From Paramecium pentaurelia (Eukaryota > Ciliophora > Oligohymenophorea > Peniculida > Parameciidae): 64,000 bases of DNA. The position numbers were made by a program, and so were the translations under genes. Shown one piece after another: positions 1 to 10,817 of the stretch. The stretch's first letter is position 1. Every line of letters begins with the position of its first letter. The notes beneath the pieces were generated by a model. The model saw only the letters and a list, made by a program, of their open reading frames with translations, was not told the origin of the DNA and did not search any database. The stretch lies in contig CAJJDO010000096.1 of NCBI GenBank assembly GCA_905183005.1, positions 184,758 through 248,757 on the forward strand. The letters run 5' to 3'.

Positions 1-3000
1 TATCTGATGTTGCACTAGATCTTGATTAATTTTCAATTTAAATTTCAATTTATTTATTTCCAAATTCTCCTAACTCTATATTCTCTCTTTATGAACTACT
101 CTTAATAATATTAGATTCATTTCCTTTGATATCTTCTGAGTCATCTTCCATCAATCCTTTTTGCATTAAGATTTCTCTATTAGATCTTGGAGATATTAAG
201 TTACTTTCTTTATTTTCTTTATCTATCATTGAATGTTCTCCATTTTGGATATTTTAATTGAAAACTCTTACATCATCTTTTTCTTATCTTAATAATAATT
301 TATTGATTATTGTTTAATTGATAATTAATTCTTGATGTAATTCATCCATGTCATCATCACTTAAAGAACTAATATTACTTTATTTTTAATGTGATCTTAT
401 TTTACTAATTGAACTATATGGACTTATTGTTCCAATGCTTTTTGGATTAATAAATTTTAATTATTTTTCAAAATATTCAGTAATTTATAAAATAAAAAGA
501 GGATGATATCCTTACATTTTTTAGAATTATAAATTAAATGTCACTTAAAATCCAATTTAATTTTAAGTATATTATAAGATATTTTCATTTATGAAATCAA
601 ACATCTAAATAACATAATCAATCTCATAACATGATGGCTTAATTGATTATGTTTATTCAAATTATTAATTATTTTCTATAAAGAAATGTTATTTTTAATA
701 TGAATCATGAAATGATATTAATTCTTATAAATTTGTAATTGGTTGAATTTATGCTGTTTAAGTAAATAAAGTAAATTATTATGTATAATCCAATATAGAT
801 TCCATTTGTTAATTTATAATTATAAGTAAATCTTTGAACCAAAAATAGATATAAGAATTTAATATATTTTTATTAAAATCAGAATCATTTTAAATTAACA
901 ATTAAAGGACTTATTCTGAAAATCCCAATATTTTTCCAGATGCATCAAATATTATAAAATCATTATGTTCATAACTCTTCTTAAGTATTGCTGATAAGAC
1001 ATAATCATCCATTTCATCATATGAGGGTATTAATTATAATGTAACAAGAAATGAAAAACCAGAATAATATGATGGAAATACATCATGACTAGTATTAAAT
1101 AACATTGACTCTCCTGTATTAAGAAATTAATTTAAGAATTTATCATGTTTAATTACAAGATATTCTGGTATTAATTAATTTAATTAAGATATTGATTTAA
1201 AGGATTCATCATTTGGAAATTTAAAATATTTTAAAATTTTACTCTTGTCTTTATTTAAAATCTATCCATGATTTTTCATCATGCTTATCTAAATAATTAT
1301 AACATCATCATTCAATAAAGAAGTATTCTGAATATTTCTAGATAATACATTACGTTCTAAATTAAGTAAATCATCNTAATAATTTATTGATTATTGTTTA
1401 ATTGATAATTAATTCTTGATGTAATTCATCCATGTCATCATCACTTAAAGAACTAATATTACTTTATTTTTAATGTGATCTTATTTTACTAATTGAACTA
1501 TATGGACTTATTGTTCCAATGCTTTTTGGATTAATAAATTTTAATTATTTTTCAAAATATTCAGTAATTTATAAAATAAAAAGAGGATGATATCCTTACA
1601 TTTTTTAGAATTATAAATTAAATGTCACTTAAAATCCAATTTAATTTTAAGTATATTATAAGATATTTTCATTTATGAAATCAAACATCTAAATAACATA
1701 ATCAATCTCATAACATGATGGCTTAATTGATTATGTTTATTCAAATTATTAATTATTTTCTATAAAGAAATGTTATTTTTAATATGAATCATGAAATGAT
1801 ATTAATTCTTATAAATTTGTAATTGGTTGAATTTATGCTGTTTAAGTAAATAAAGTAAATTATTATGTATAATCCAATATAGATTCCATTTGTTAATTTA
1901 TAATTATAAGTAAATCTTTGAACCAAAAATAGATATAAGAATTTAATATATTTTTATTAAAATCAGAATCATTTTAAATTAACAATTAAAGGACTTATTC
2001 TGAAAATCCCAATATTTTTCCAGATGCATCAAATATTATAAAATCATTATGTTCATAACTCTTCTTAAGTATTGCTGATAAGACATAATCATCCATTTCA
2101 TCATATGAGGGTATTAATTATAATGTAACAAGAAATGAAAAACCAGAATAATATGATGGAAATACATCATGACTAGTATTAAATAACATTGACTCTCCTG
2201 TATTAAGAAATTAATTTAAGAATTTATCATGTTTAATTACAAGATATTCTGGTATTAATTAATTTAATTAAGATATTGATTTAAAGGATTCATCATTTGG
2301 AAATTTAAAATATTTTAAAATTTTACTCTTGTCTTTATTTAAAATCTATCCATGATTTTTCATCATGCTTATCTAAATAATTATAACATCATCATTCAAT
2401 AAAGAAGTATTCTGAATATTTCTAGATAATACATTACGTTCTAAATTAAGTAAATCATCTATCCTTTATTCAATTTGAAATGTTATATGATAATCATTTA
2501 ATACAGGTCCAAAAAGTAAAGATAATAAGCGTAAATCAAGAATATTTAATTTTATTATTTACTTTGAAATCATAAGTATATCTATTTCCATATCTGTAAA
2601 TACAAGATTTTTTAATTCTTATATCTTGTCACTTAAACCTATACATTACTAAGCTAATTACTCTATTCTATCATATCCAATTGATAATGATTCTAAAAAT
2701 TTATTTTTTAAATCAAGAATTTATATTATTAAAGGTATACATGTCTCAATTAATAAATGACTTTATTTAATTTATTATATATCTAATCTTCCTTAAATAG
2801 ATTTTAAATCTTAATTTATCTTATGTGTTATTAATTTTGAACAATATATTTTTATTATTTAAAAATATAAAGATTAATAAGATGATTAAATTTAATGTTA
2901 TTTTAGTTGGATATAAGCCAAATTCAATTTTTCTTGTGTCTAAAATATGAAAAATATTTTATATAATTGTAATTCCTCTTCTCTAAATTTCTTTTATTAA

Positions 3001-4082
3001 GAATAAGAGTCATATAATCTTAATATTAGCATTAATATATAATAATTTTGTTATGATTCTATTATCTACTTATTTGGCAATATTTTATATTTATTTTTAA
3101 GTATAAATAATATCTTACTTTATGCTATGGGATTGTTAGAATAGAATTCATCTGCAATTTGAAATAATAAACTTTTCGAAAGTTAATTTTATTCTAAATT
3201 TATAGAGTATGTGAGGATCAAAACTCTTTTCATTAATAAACTTAAAAGAGGGACAAGCATAAAACTATAAAATAGATATTCTTTCTAATTCATATTGATG
3301 GATAAACATTTAATAACTGAACCAAATAGTAAAATAGAAGAACAGAAACAATAATTCAAATTTATTTACATTGAATAAGGTTAGTTAAATATAGAATCTA
3401 TCAATTACATTAAAAATAAGAGCATCATTATCATTGTTTAAACAATTTCTTCAAAATATGGTATGCTCATTAAAATGACAATTTCAATAAAATTCTGTAA
3501 ATAATTTTGTATTCTATATCTTTTTGTAAATGGATTTTATATTGGTAATAAGTAATTTCGTTAAAAATATGAAAATATCATATAATTTATAAATATCGGT
3601 ATTGTACAACACCAAACTAAAATATTCTTAGGATTCTAGTTTTAAATTTAATAGATATATATGAATGAAGGATAAAGTATCAAAATTTGAAAATAAGTGT
3701 AATATATATTTTGGTAGTGTTTCAAGAAATTCCATTATTTAATCTCAAATACTATTATCAAGATAGAAAGTATATGAAAAACCGCTATAATAATAACAAT
3801 TACACTTTTAATAGTTGATTGTTAAATTTAACTTATTGGGGTTAATAAATGAAACCAATTAATAAAATTTTTAACAAGGATCAATTCTTGGTCCTAAATT
3901 TAATTTGTATTAAATACTTAATACTTCTTCTCATTAAATTGATCAAATCTCAATATGAGACTAAATCTTATTCCTGTGTACATGAGCCAAACAAAGTCAG
4001 GATTTAAGTATGTCTATTATTTCTATTCTCTGATGATCTCATATAAAGTACATAATTTTCTTTTAAATAATATAGTATTCAT
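1..4082 (-). CDS. Multi-TM plus PAS-domain protein (TmcB-like ciliate family), 3' end off window
   Basis: The minus frame is open under the ciliate code from the ATG at 4082 to the window edge. The N-terminal third (about 4082-3240) holds several hydrophobic segments and an NPFTKR motif. It is followed by a helical region with motifs such as LNLAYIQL and NLVFTDMEID, then a PAS-like stretch (HDKFLNQFLNTGES, VFPSYYSGFSF, FIIFDASGKILGFSE). It aligns along its length with the complete paralogue at 46175-51078, which has matching NPFVKR and FIIFDDTGKILGIS motifs. From knowledge of ciliate genomes this is the large PAS/TmcB-like membrane protein family; the ligand is unknown. Bases 293-1375 are repeated at 1377-2459 around an N, so the frame as given is interrupted. 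With one copy and the N removed the gene reads through. An in-frame TGA lies upstream, and the OSCA-like gene on the same strand ends 153 bp before this start. Confidence 0.8.
293..1375. repeat. First copy of a 1,083-bp direct duplication (probable assembly artefact)
   Basis: This block reappears at 1377-2459 at an offset of 1,084, with no difference found in the stretches compared. The two copies are separated only by the N at 1376. Each copy is in frame internally, and 1,083 is a multiple of three, so removing one copy plus the N restores one continuous PAS-protein frame. This is the pattern left when two contigs with overlapping ends are scaffolded without merging. Confidence 0.9.
1376..1376. 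other. Single-N scaffold join
   Basis: This was the only ambiguous base noticed while reading the window, and it sits exactly at the junction of the two identical 1,083-bp copies. It marks a contig join rather than a real base. Confidence 0.9.
1377..2459. repeat. Second copy of the 1,083-bp direct duplication
   Basis: This matches 293-1375 wherever compared. Sequence downstream of 2459 continues the coding frame of the PAS protein toward its N-terminus, and sequence before 293 continues toward its C-terminus. The gene therefore needs only one copy. Confidence 0.9.
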
Positions 4083-4235
4083 TAATTTAATCAATATTAT
4101 AGCTTTTTCATATTATAATTATTTTCTGTTTTGAATTCTGGATGAACCTTTGAAAATGACTTATGATTAGTCATCAAAATCTACTATCTAGATTATTATT
4201 GCATTATATTATAATGATAACGATAGATAGAAATG

Positions 4236-6499
4236 TCAAGTTACTTTGCAGACATACTAAAATATATATTAATAATACATTTGATTAATTTGATACATAT
4301 CAGAATTTTGTTATTATTAATTTTCTATCCAAATTTTTTTTGCTTCTTCTGCAGTAACTGGATTTCTTCTATCATAATCATCCAAGAATGTAGGACTCTT
4401 GGCATCATATGAATCTTCAGTAGCATTATCTATTCCTATCTTTAAAATAAATTCTAAGACTCTTTCTTTTGGAAGCAAATAAAAAATGGAACAAATAATG
4501 AAAGAAATCCATGTTGACCAATGCATAGTCTTAAATATTGTATATTCCCATATGCAATTGCCTAACTGAATATATAATAATCAATTATTACACTGTAAAT
4601 CAGTATCAAAAGATCTATATAGAATTCAACCATAGCTTAAGCCATATCACTACCTGTAGGTAAGGGTTTTGAATCTCTTCTTAATAATAAGATCTTTTCA
4701 ATCCAATAAATTCCCATGATACTCACAAGTGCAAAAAAAGAACATGCTGGTAATAATGGAGCATAGAAAAGAGCCATCAATAAAGTCTTTGCTATTGCTG
4801 GATACTTTTCTGCCAAATTAATCATTGGACCCTCAAATGCTCTTGTTTAAGAGGATGAATGTACTCATTAGCTTATTTTTGTGTTAATTTACAATTTGAT
4901 CCCAATTATTTGATCTGTCGACGTATAAATAACTTCTTTAGATGTTCAAAATCAACAATAAACATGAACCAAGGCATAAATGAATCTGTCATAAATATCC
5001 ACATCACATCTGAATTCAGACCTCCTTTTTGATACATTGTATTTAGAGTTGTTTCATTTTGACCTTTAATTAAGATATTAACTAAAAGAGTTAATATTGC
5101 TACATTAATAAACTCAGCCAAACCTATCTTCTTAGCTATACTTATATCATATTCAGTTTTAGTAGAATGCTATTCTCTTATAATTAATTTGATAATTGTA
5201 GATGATAAAATACTATTTATAAAGGAAATAATGAGTGAGGCTAAAAAACCTAGAAAATTGATAATTACAGCAGTTGTTGTAGGATCATAATCAACTTATG
5301 CATTTATGTATTCTTACATATAAGATAATCCAAATATCATGGCTAACCCTATAGCTAATAGAGTTGCTGTTACAACATTTGTAGTCACTATTCTTTTATA
5401 TTATTCTTTTATTTCTATACCTAAATTTTCCCATAATACATCACCAGGTAAAGGTGCTTTTCTAACTATTATTGAATTTCCAAGAAACTTTCTATTTTAA
5501 TATTTCTTTATATTAAGTTGTTCTAATAATAATTAGAATTTAGTCTATTTAAATTAATCACAAACTATATCAGCATGTTTTTCATAATTGAATGATAAAA
5601 AGATAACACCTGTAAATCTGAAAATAACATCCTTATATTTATCAACATAATCTAATTTTTCATGTATTTCTTTAATTTTCAATAGAATTTCTGTTTTTGA
5701 TTTAGAAGACTTCTTTTTTTATCTTTCCAGATCCAAAACATGTGATAATTCTGCTTATTGTTCCTCTAATTCTATTTTTAATTATAAAAATGGCTTCACT
5801 TCATAAGCCATACAAATCTTTCTCAATTCCAATTCTTCCATACCTTCCTCTTACAAAAAGTAAGATCTAATATCTTCTTTTTTACAATTTTTTGGAGCAT
5901 TGTAAATCATAATAGAATAATCAGATGCTTCTATTTCTGCATCATCAATTTCTAAACAAATTTTATTAATATGTCTTCGATAGATCAAAGTAGAGATCAT
6001 CAACATAATCAAAGTTGCAAAATTTAAGTAACTAGCTACCACATCTAACTCTCTTAATTAATTAGATGCTCATTACTTATATACATTAGATCTTGAAAAC
6101 TTATTGTAAATATCTTCTTCACATCCAGAATGTGTTTCTCTATTCTCAATCTAGCATCTGAATCCTTAACTATTATCATAAAAGGTATACACTCCTACTA
6201 TTGATCTATATAATTTATTACACTAACATGTAGATGAGTAAAATTATTTGTGAGTAAATCACAAAATCAAAGTACAGAACTATTCCTGATCCTATGAAAC
6301 TGAATTCTGATATAGAAACACATATTGGAAGGATTTAGTTTTTGTATGGATATCCACAACATGGACAGACACTTCCTTTATCAAAATCAGTAAAAGGCAT
6401 TGGAGCTGCAAATCTTTTAGCAATACCATGTTTTTTGGCTTTCAATAGGTTTGGCGGTCTTTTATATTCATCATGATCTTATTCAGTTTTCTTCATCAT
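4236..6499 (-). CDS. OSCA/TMEM63-like (RSN1_7TM, DUF221) cation channel
   Basis: The frame starts at tandem ATGs (6499/6496), with the N-terminus MMKKTEQDHDEYKRPPN. It continues through an early membrane segment, a Cys-rich region, a cytosolic RNP-like domain (DYSIMIYNAPKN) and a 7-TM core typical of OSCA/CSC1 proteins (for example VDFEHLKKLFIRR and LPLLPACSFFALVSIMGIYWIEK-like stretches). It ends at a TGA at 4236-4238. Family knowledge says these are mechanosensitive or hyperosmolality-gated Ca2+-permeable channels in the plasma membrane. Frame changes support introns at 6206-6227 (22 nt, TAG) and 6053-6076 (24 nt, AAG acceptor). The remaining length suggests at least one more intron that I did not place. 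The product is about 735 residues, normal for the family. The next gene on the same strand starts 153 bp downstream. Confidence 0.85.
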
Positions 6500-6674
6500 A
6501 TGTATATCAATTAAATAAAAATATTTATATTAATTAACTGGTTATGCATTGATCATTATTTATTGTATTAAAGTAAATTACATTATTTTAGTATATTAAA
6601 TTTATTGTAATTTATTATTAATAAATAGATTGAATTACGTCGTGTTATTATATATAAATTCTAGATAAAATCAT

Positions 6675-6990
6675 TATGTTTAAAGATACCATTAAATTGA
6701 TGGTAAATATTTAAATCTAATAACTGATGTAGTAGCAGATGTAGATGGAAAAGTAGAAAAGAAGATGTCAAAAGATAGTCCAAAAATAATTATTTATGTC
6801 TAATTTTAAGAGCTAAAATAGCAGTCTTTACTTATTGATTTTGATATAGTTACTGAGCTAATACTATTTAATTGTAAGAACTTGATCCTTGGTATGATTC
6901 TCTTAAAGTATTTTAGAATTGGATGGTTATAAAACCTGAATAATTTTATTATGCAAATTATTAAATTAAATGTTCATATATTATACATTT
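6675..6990 (+). CDS. Possible small intron-containing gene, unassigned
   Basis: Between the OSCA-like and uL23 genes the plus strand has coding-like pieces in different frames: DGKYLNLITDVVADVDGK around 6700-6760, and LDPWYDSLKVFQNWMVIKP around 6890-6950. They look like exons but I could not join them into one model with a convincing start or stop. The coordinates are only the span of these pieces. I recognise no family. It would be convergent with the uL23 gene. It could also be chance open sequence, because TAA and TAG do not stop translation here. Confidence 0.25.
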
Positions 6991-7005
6991 AATGTATGTT
7001 AAAAA

Positions 7006-7415
7006 TCATTTCTCAATTTTCTAAAAGAATGGCTCAATTTCCTCATTTAATTATAAATACACTTTCTTAAAATCCTTCTCTCTATAACGACCTCCTTTTG
7101 GTGATCTCTTTATTGCTCCCATATAATTAATAGTATTAACTTTATCAACATTCAATCCATATACTTTATTTTAAATATATTAAACATACATTTAGTAAAG
7201 TATTGCTTTATTTCAGGTTTATTCAATGAATATTTATATGGTTATAATTTGAATGCTACAACATTTTTCTCTAATTGCTTTTCTGCTCTATGTAATACTA
7301 CAGATTGATCAAATAATGTTTCAATTGGTGTAGCTCTCTTGAAATTAGAAGTAGTTGCAATCTTAATTCCTTTTGGATTCAAAAAATATTCTCTAAAATT
7401 CAGAATTTTTTGCAT
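7006..7415 (-). CDS. Mitochondrial large-subunit ribosomal protein uL23-like
   Basis: ATG at 7415 to TGA at 7006-7008, about 127 residues after removing one intron. The C-terminal half carries the L23 pattern LYGLNVDKVNTINYMGAIKR followed by a basic GGRYREKDFKKVYL stretch. This resembles the eL/uL23 RNA-binding face seen in mitochondrial L23 proteins (inference from the motif and the short length). The frame requires an intron at 7164-7189 (26 nt) that starts GTATG and ends AAG instead of the usual TAG. With it removed the protein is continuous. It would act in the mitochondrial ribosome, although no targeting peptide can be defined with confidence. Confidence 0.75.
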
Positions 7416-8046
7416 TTATATTTTATTATATATTTTTATATATATTAATCTTTATTCTTTTTAATTCTTTTTCTCTTCAAATACTTGTTACTTCTATTTA
7501 AACTATAATTTCTTACATACTAATTTATGAAATTAATATTTTTAATTTTGTGAATATCTAAAAAATGTCCTTATTTGATAAATATTTAATAGATAACCAA
7601 AATAAAATTAATCATATATATAATCTTATTATTTTAATTATATGCCCTTTTCTCTTATTTTTTGAATATCATACATAAATAAAAGAAGTGATTTTTATTT
7701 CTTATTGATTCATTGATAAATAAATTTTTTGTGTTAGATTCTCTAAATATATATCTTAATATCACTCCATCTCTATCTAATATATAAATCAATTTTAAGC
7801 AGTCTAATAACTAATGATTCTAAACTTACACATTTATAATATCTGAGTTCTGAATATTAAAATCGATTATTCAATAATTAATTATTAATATATTGAATAA
7901 TAAATTGAGAAAGAATTAAGGTCATTAAAAGATTTTATCTAGTTATTTTTATTAGTTCTTAATATTAAAATTCCCTTTCTTTTGTGTCATAGGAGAATTT
8001 CTGAGAAAAAAAGAGTATTCATCAAAAGATTGGTTACTTTAATCTT
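7416..8046. other. AT-rich stretch, nothing recognised
   Basis: Neither strand gives a convincing start codon with coding-like composition here, and no RNA gene was recognised. The region is probably intergenic. Confidence 0.5.
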
Positions 8047-8505
8047 TCACAAAGAGGTTCTCTTTACAATTTGATTCAATTTGTTTCTGTAGGATAACAA
8101 CAATTCAATAGTTTCTTCCTTTATTAAAATAATGAATTATCATCTAAATAATTCTAAACAATGATTAATCCATTTTAACGAATTTTTAATATTTCTGCGA
8201 CTCTAAGCCATCTTAATTAAGTTTCAGTTGAAATGTGCTTTTTTAATCACTCTACCACTCTAGATCAATAATACAAAAGTTCTCTCCTCAAGAATTTCTT
8301 CATTTTATTTGATGATCATCTAAAATATTATTGAATTAGTGTGTCAATCAATTGTATTTTTTACACTGAAAGTTAGTATTTATCCCTATATAATATTTTC
8401 TCTGTAATTTAAACTCTTTTTGACTTTCTTTTTAGAACTTTTCCTAATTTTCAGATTATAAAAATTAATTATCGTCATCTTCTTAATCAAATTATTGATA
8501 TTCAT
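8047..8505 (-). CDS. Possible small basic or coiled-coil protein, gene model uncertain
   Basis: A minus-strand ATG at 8505 opens a Lys-rich frame (IRKSSKKKVKKSLNYREN). A plausible 45-nt intron leads to NEEILEERTFVLLIQSGRVIKK, which reaches a TGA at 8224-8226. Further coding-like pieces (EETIELLLSYRNKLNQIVKR) extend to about 8047 in another frame, so either more introns exist or two small genes lie here. I recognise no family. The weak tRNA resemblance inside this span was rejected. Confidence 0.3.
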
Positions 8506-8883
8506 TTTATTCAAAAATTCATTCATTTCTTAATTCATTATTTATATTTATATTAATAATTCTCTATTTATAATTTGAATAAGCACTTTTAATTCATTAG
8601 ATTGAATTATCCAATAGTATTTTCTATTTAGTCATAATAATTTAAGTTGATTTTATATCAATTTTAATGAATAGAGATAAACAATGTACATCTATTATAA
8701 AATAATACTTTTTATATTTTTAAAATAGTAAATAAACTGAAAATAAGAAAATAAGAAAATTTGCTTTTCTAAATATATGATATTATATAAAATAAAATTC
8801 ACATGATTAAATATACAGAAATTTTAATTGTAATTGTAATTTTTAATTATATCTCTATTTTTATCATTTTACAAATCAGAATA
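8506..8883. other. AT-rich spacer, nothing recognised
   Basis: Very A+T-rich sequence between two uncertain small genes. I see no coding frame with good composition and no structured RNA. Confidence 0.5.
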
Positions 8884-9505
8884 ATGGTGTAAAGATCTTT
8901 TCAAATTTGGTTTGTAACTGACTTAGCTGATGATGAAATTAATTAACAAAGGATGTAGTATATAGAATTTTAGTACTAAATTTTCATAAATATTGAATGA
9001 AAAGTCTAATTTCCTTATAAAGGAAAGCTTATTCAAAGGTTTTAATATAGGATTTATAAAAAGAATTGTTTCTCCTTTTTAGTATTACTAAAAATCAGAT
9101 TATTTCTAACAGAATGAATCTGATTTACTTAATAAGTTTAATGATTCGCTCCAGGAATAAAGATCTTAGTAGATAAAGCATGAGGAACAAACCATTAGAA
9201 ATAAACAACATCTGTTATTCAAACAGTATTAGTCTTAAGATGCCAAATATATTTAATTTTTACAGCAAAACCTAAATAAAATATAATAACTAACAAAATT
9301 AGCCAGTCATGTTTTAAGAAATAATTGCCAAGATTATGAATGTAAATAATAAGATTCTATGAGCAGCTCATTATCATCATAAAAACTAATAGGATTCAAT
9401 TCTTATTAATTTTAATTAAATGTTTTATCATTAAGATATAGGGAGCATAAATGCTGTGTGACATTTTTTTTTTTAAATAACATTTTAATTAAATTAACAA
9501 ATACA
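8884..9505 (+). CDS. Hypothetical Gln-rich coiled-coil protein, 3' end uncertain
   Basis: ATG at 8884 begins MVQRSFQIWFVTDLADDE. A 19-nt intron (8955-8973, TAG) leads into a long polar frame (SDLLNKFNDSLQEQRSQQ, IQFLQQNLNKIQQL) that looks like a helical or coiled-coil protein. No known domain is seen. The frame has no TGA before the next start codon at 9506 and is in phase with it. Either a 3' intron is missed, or the two ORFs are one gene. The last 60 bases before 9506 are T- and A-rich and look untranslated, so I treat them as separate. Confidence 0.5.
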
Positions 9506-9795
9506 ATGGGATCTTGTTCCTCAAAAAAATTCCAAACATACTATTCTACAACTAATTAAAGCTAAATCACTTTGGATTAACCTTTTCATAGAATGTCATG
9601 GGTTAATAAATACATACAGTAACCATAAGAACGAACAATTATGCCTTACAATCCAAACAGTAGATATTAGTTTTTATTCATATAGGTCTTGAATATTAGT
9701 ATAACGTGGAAGTAGAAGGTGTAATATTTGATGTTATTGCTCCACCAGACTTTCTAGATGATGATAATTTGGAGCCATTCGAAAATGATGAGTGA
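9506..9795 (+). CDS. Small acidic protein with MGSCSSK N-terminus (probable lipid-anchored)
   Basis: ATG at 9506 to TGA at 9793-9795 with one 26-nt intron (9660-9685, TAG), giving 87 residues. It starts MGSCSSKK, a textbook N-myristoylation plus palmitoylation signal, and ends in a strongly acidic tail (FLDDDNLEPFENDE). No family is recognised. By known rules for such N-termini it should sit on the cytosolic face of a membrane (inference). The intron is supported because it restores phase into EYQYNVEVEGVIFDVIAPP. Confidence 0.7.
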
Positions 9796-9860
9796 CTTTC
9801 CTTAGTTCATGATGCTAACTATATTGTTATTCATAATTCAAATCAATATTCAAGCTAAAT

Positions 9861-10064
9861 TCAATTCAAAGTCCTTTCATAAAAAATTCTAAATATATAT
9901 TTAGACATACAAAGTCTTGTTTTGTATAAATTTATTTCAAAATAATATTAAAATACATGGATCCATCTACATAATTGTGAATTAGATGTCTCATCATATA
10001 ATTGTATGTTTAATCGTTAAACATTTTCTAAATTTAATAGAGAATTTTTAATAATTACATCCAT
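9861..10064 (-). CDS. Possible small protein, 67 aa
   Basis: Under the ciliate code an uninterrupted frame runs from ATG 10064 to TGA 9861-9863. The composition is mixed and protein-like (LENVQRLNIQLYDETSN, CRWIHVFQYYFEIN). An in-frame TGA lies upstream, so the ATG is a reasonable start unless an upstream exon exists. I recognise no domain. Short length and low complexity of the surroundings keep confidence low. Confidence 0.35.
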
Positions 10065-10817
10065 TTATAAATTGTAAAATATTCACGATCCAATTAGACA
10101 ATGCTCAATATTTAAACAACTTGCAAATATCATAGTACACCATAATAGTTTATTATATTTCTTATTAGGTATGAATAATTATCTGATTAGAATTAATCTA
10201 ATTTTGTAATCATCCTAAATTTGTTAGTTTTAGAATATTATAAGTTTTTAAGGATGGTGAATGATAAAGAAGTATATAGAGCAAACGTTCAGTTATATAT
10301 ATATGGAAAAGTTTTGAAAAATTAGCTAAAGTCAAATTGCCAATTAATAAGTTAATAATCTTTATACGAAAGAATATTCTAAACATTCTTTACATTAATT
10401 AATGATATAAAAATTTTCATCAATTGAGTATATTAAAGAGTACATTAGCCTAATCTATTACAAAGGTGTACTAATTAAATAATCAAAATATCATTGGCAT
10501 AGTTTCTTTATTCAAATTATAATTTGTTTGTAATCAAGAAATTTAGAAAATATTAATTCTTAATATAATCAGTTTTTGATACAAATACAAAATGTAGACT
10601 AATTATTTGTGTTAGACATTATAAACTTTTGACTGTATTAGTATAGAATATTAAATTCTTAAGATTAATAATATATCCATAGTATTAGTTTATTTAATAT
10701 TTATCATAAAAATAAATACAATTAATTATTTGAGTTTATATTGTTATATTTCAACTATTATTGATGATTAAATAAATAATTAAATAAATAGATTGTATAT
10801 AATAATTAGTTGCTTTT
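10065..10817. other. AT-rich intergenic stretch, nothing recognised
   Basis: About 750 bp with no convincing open frame on either strand. It lies downstream of the kinase stop at 10818 and contains only short T- and A-runs. It may hold decayed sequence but I recognise no remnant. Confidence 0.5.

Noticed and set aside
293..2459. Tandem duplication as a real gene-internal repeat
   Set aside because: Apparent identity, the single N at the junction and frame continuity only after collapsing it all point to an assembly join.
8180..8290. tRNA-like block on the minus strand (AGTGGTAGAGTG resembling an A-box)
   Set aside because: There is no matching B-box, and no acceptor or anticodon stem can be paired.
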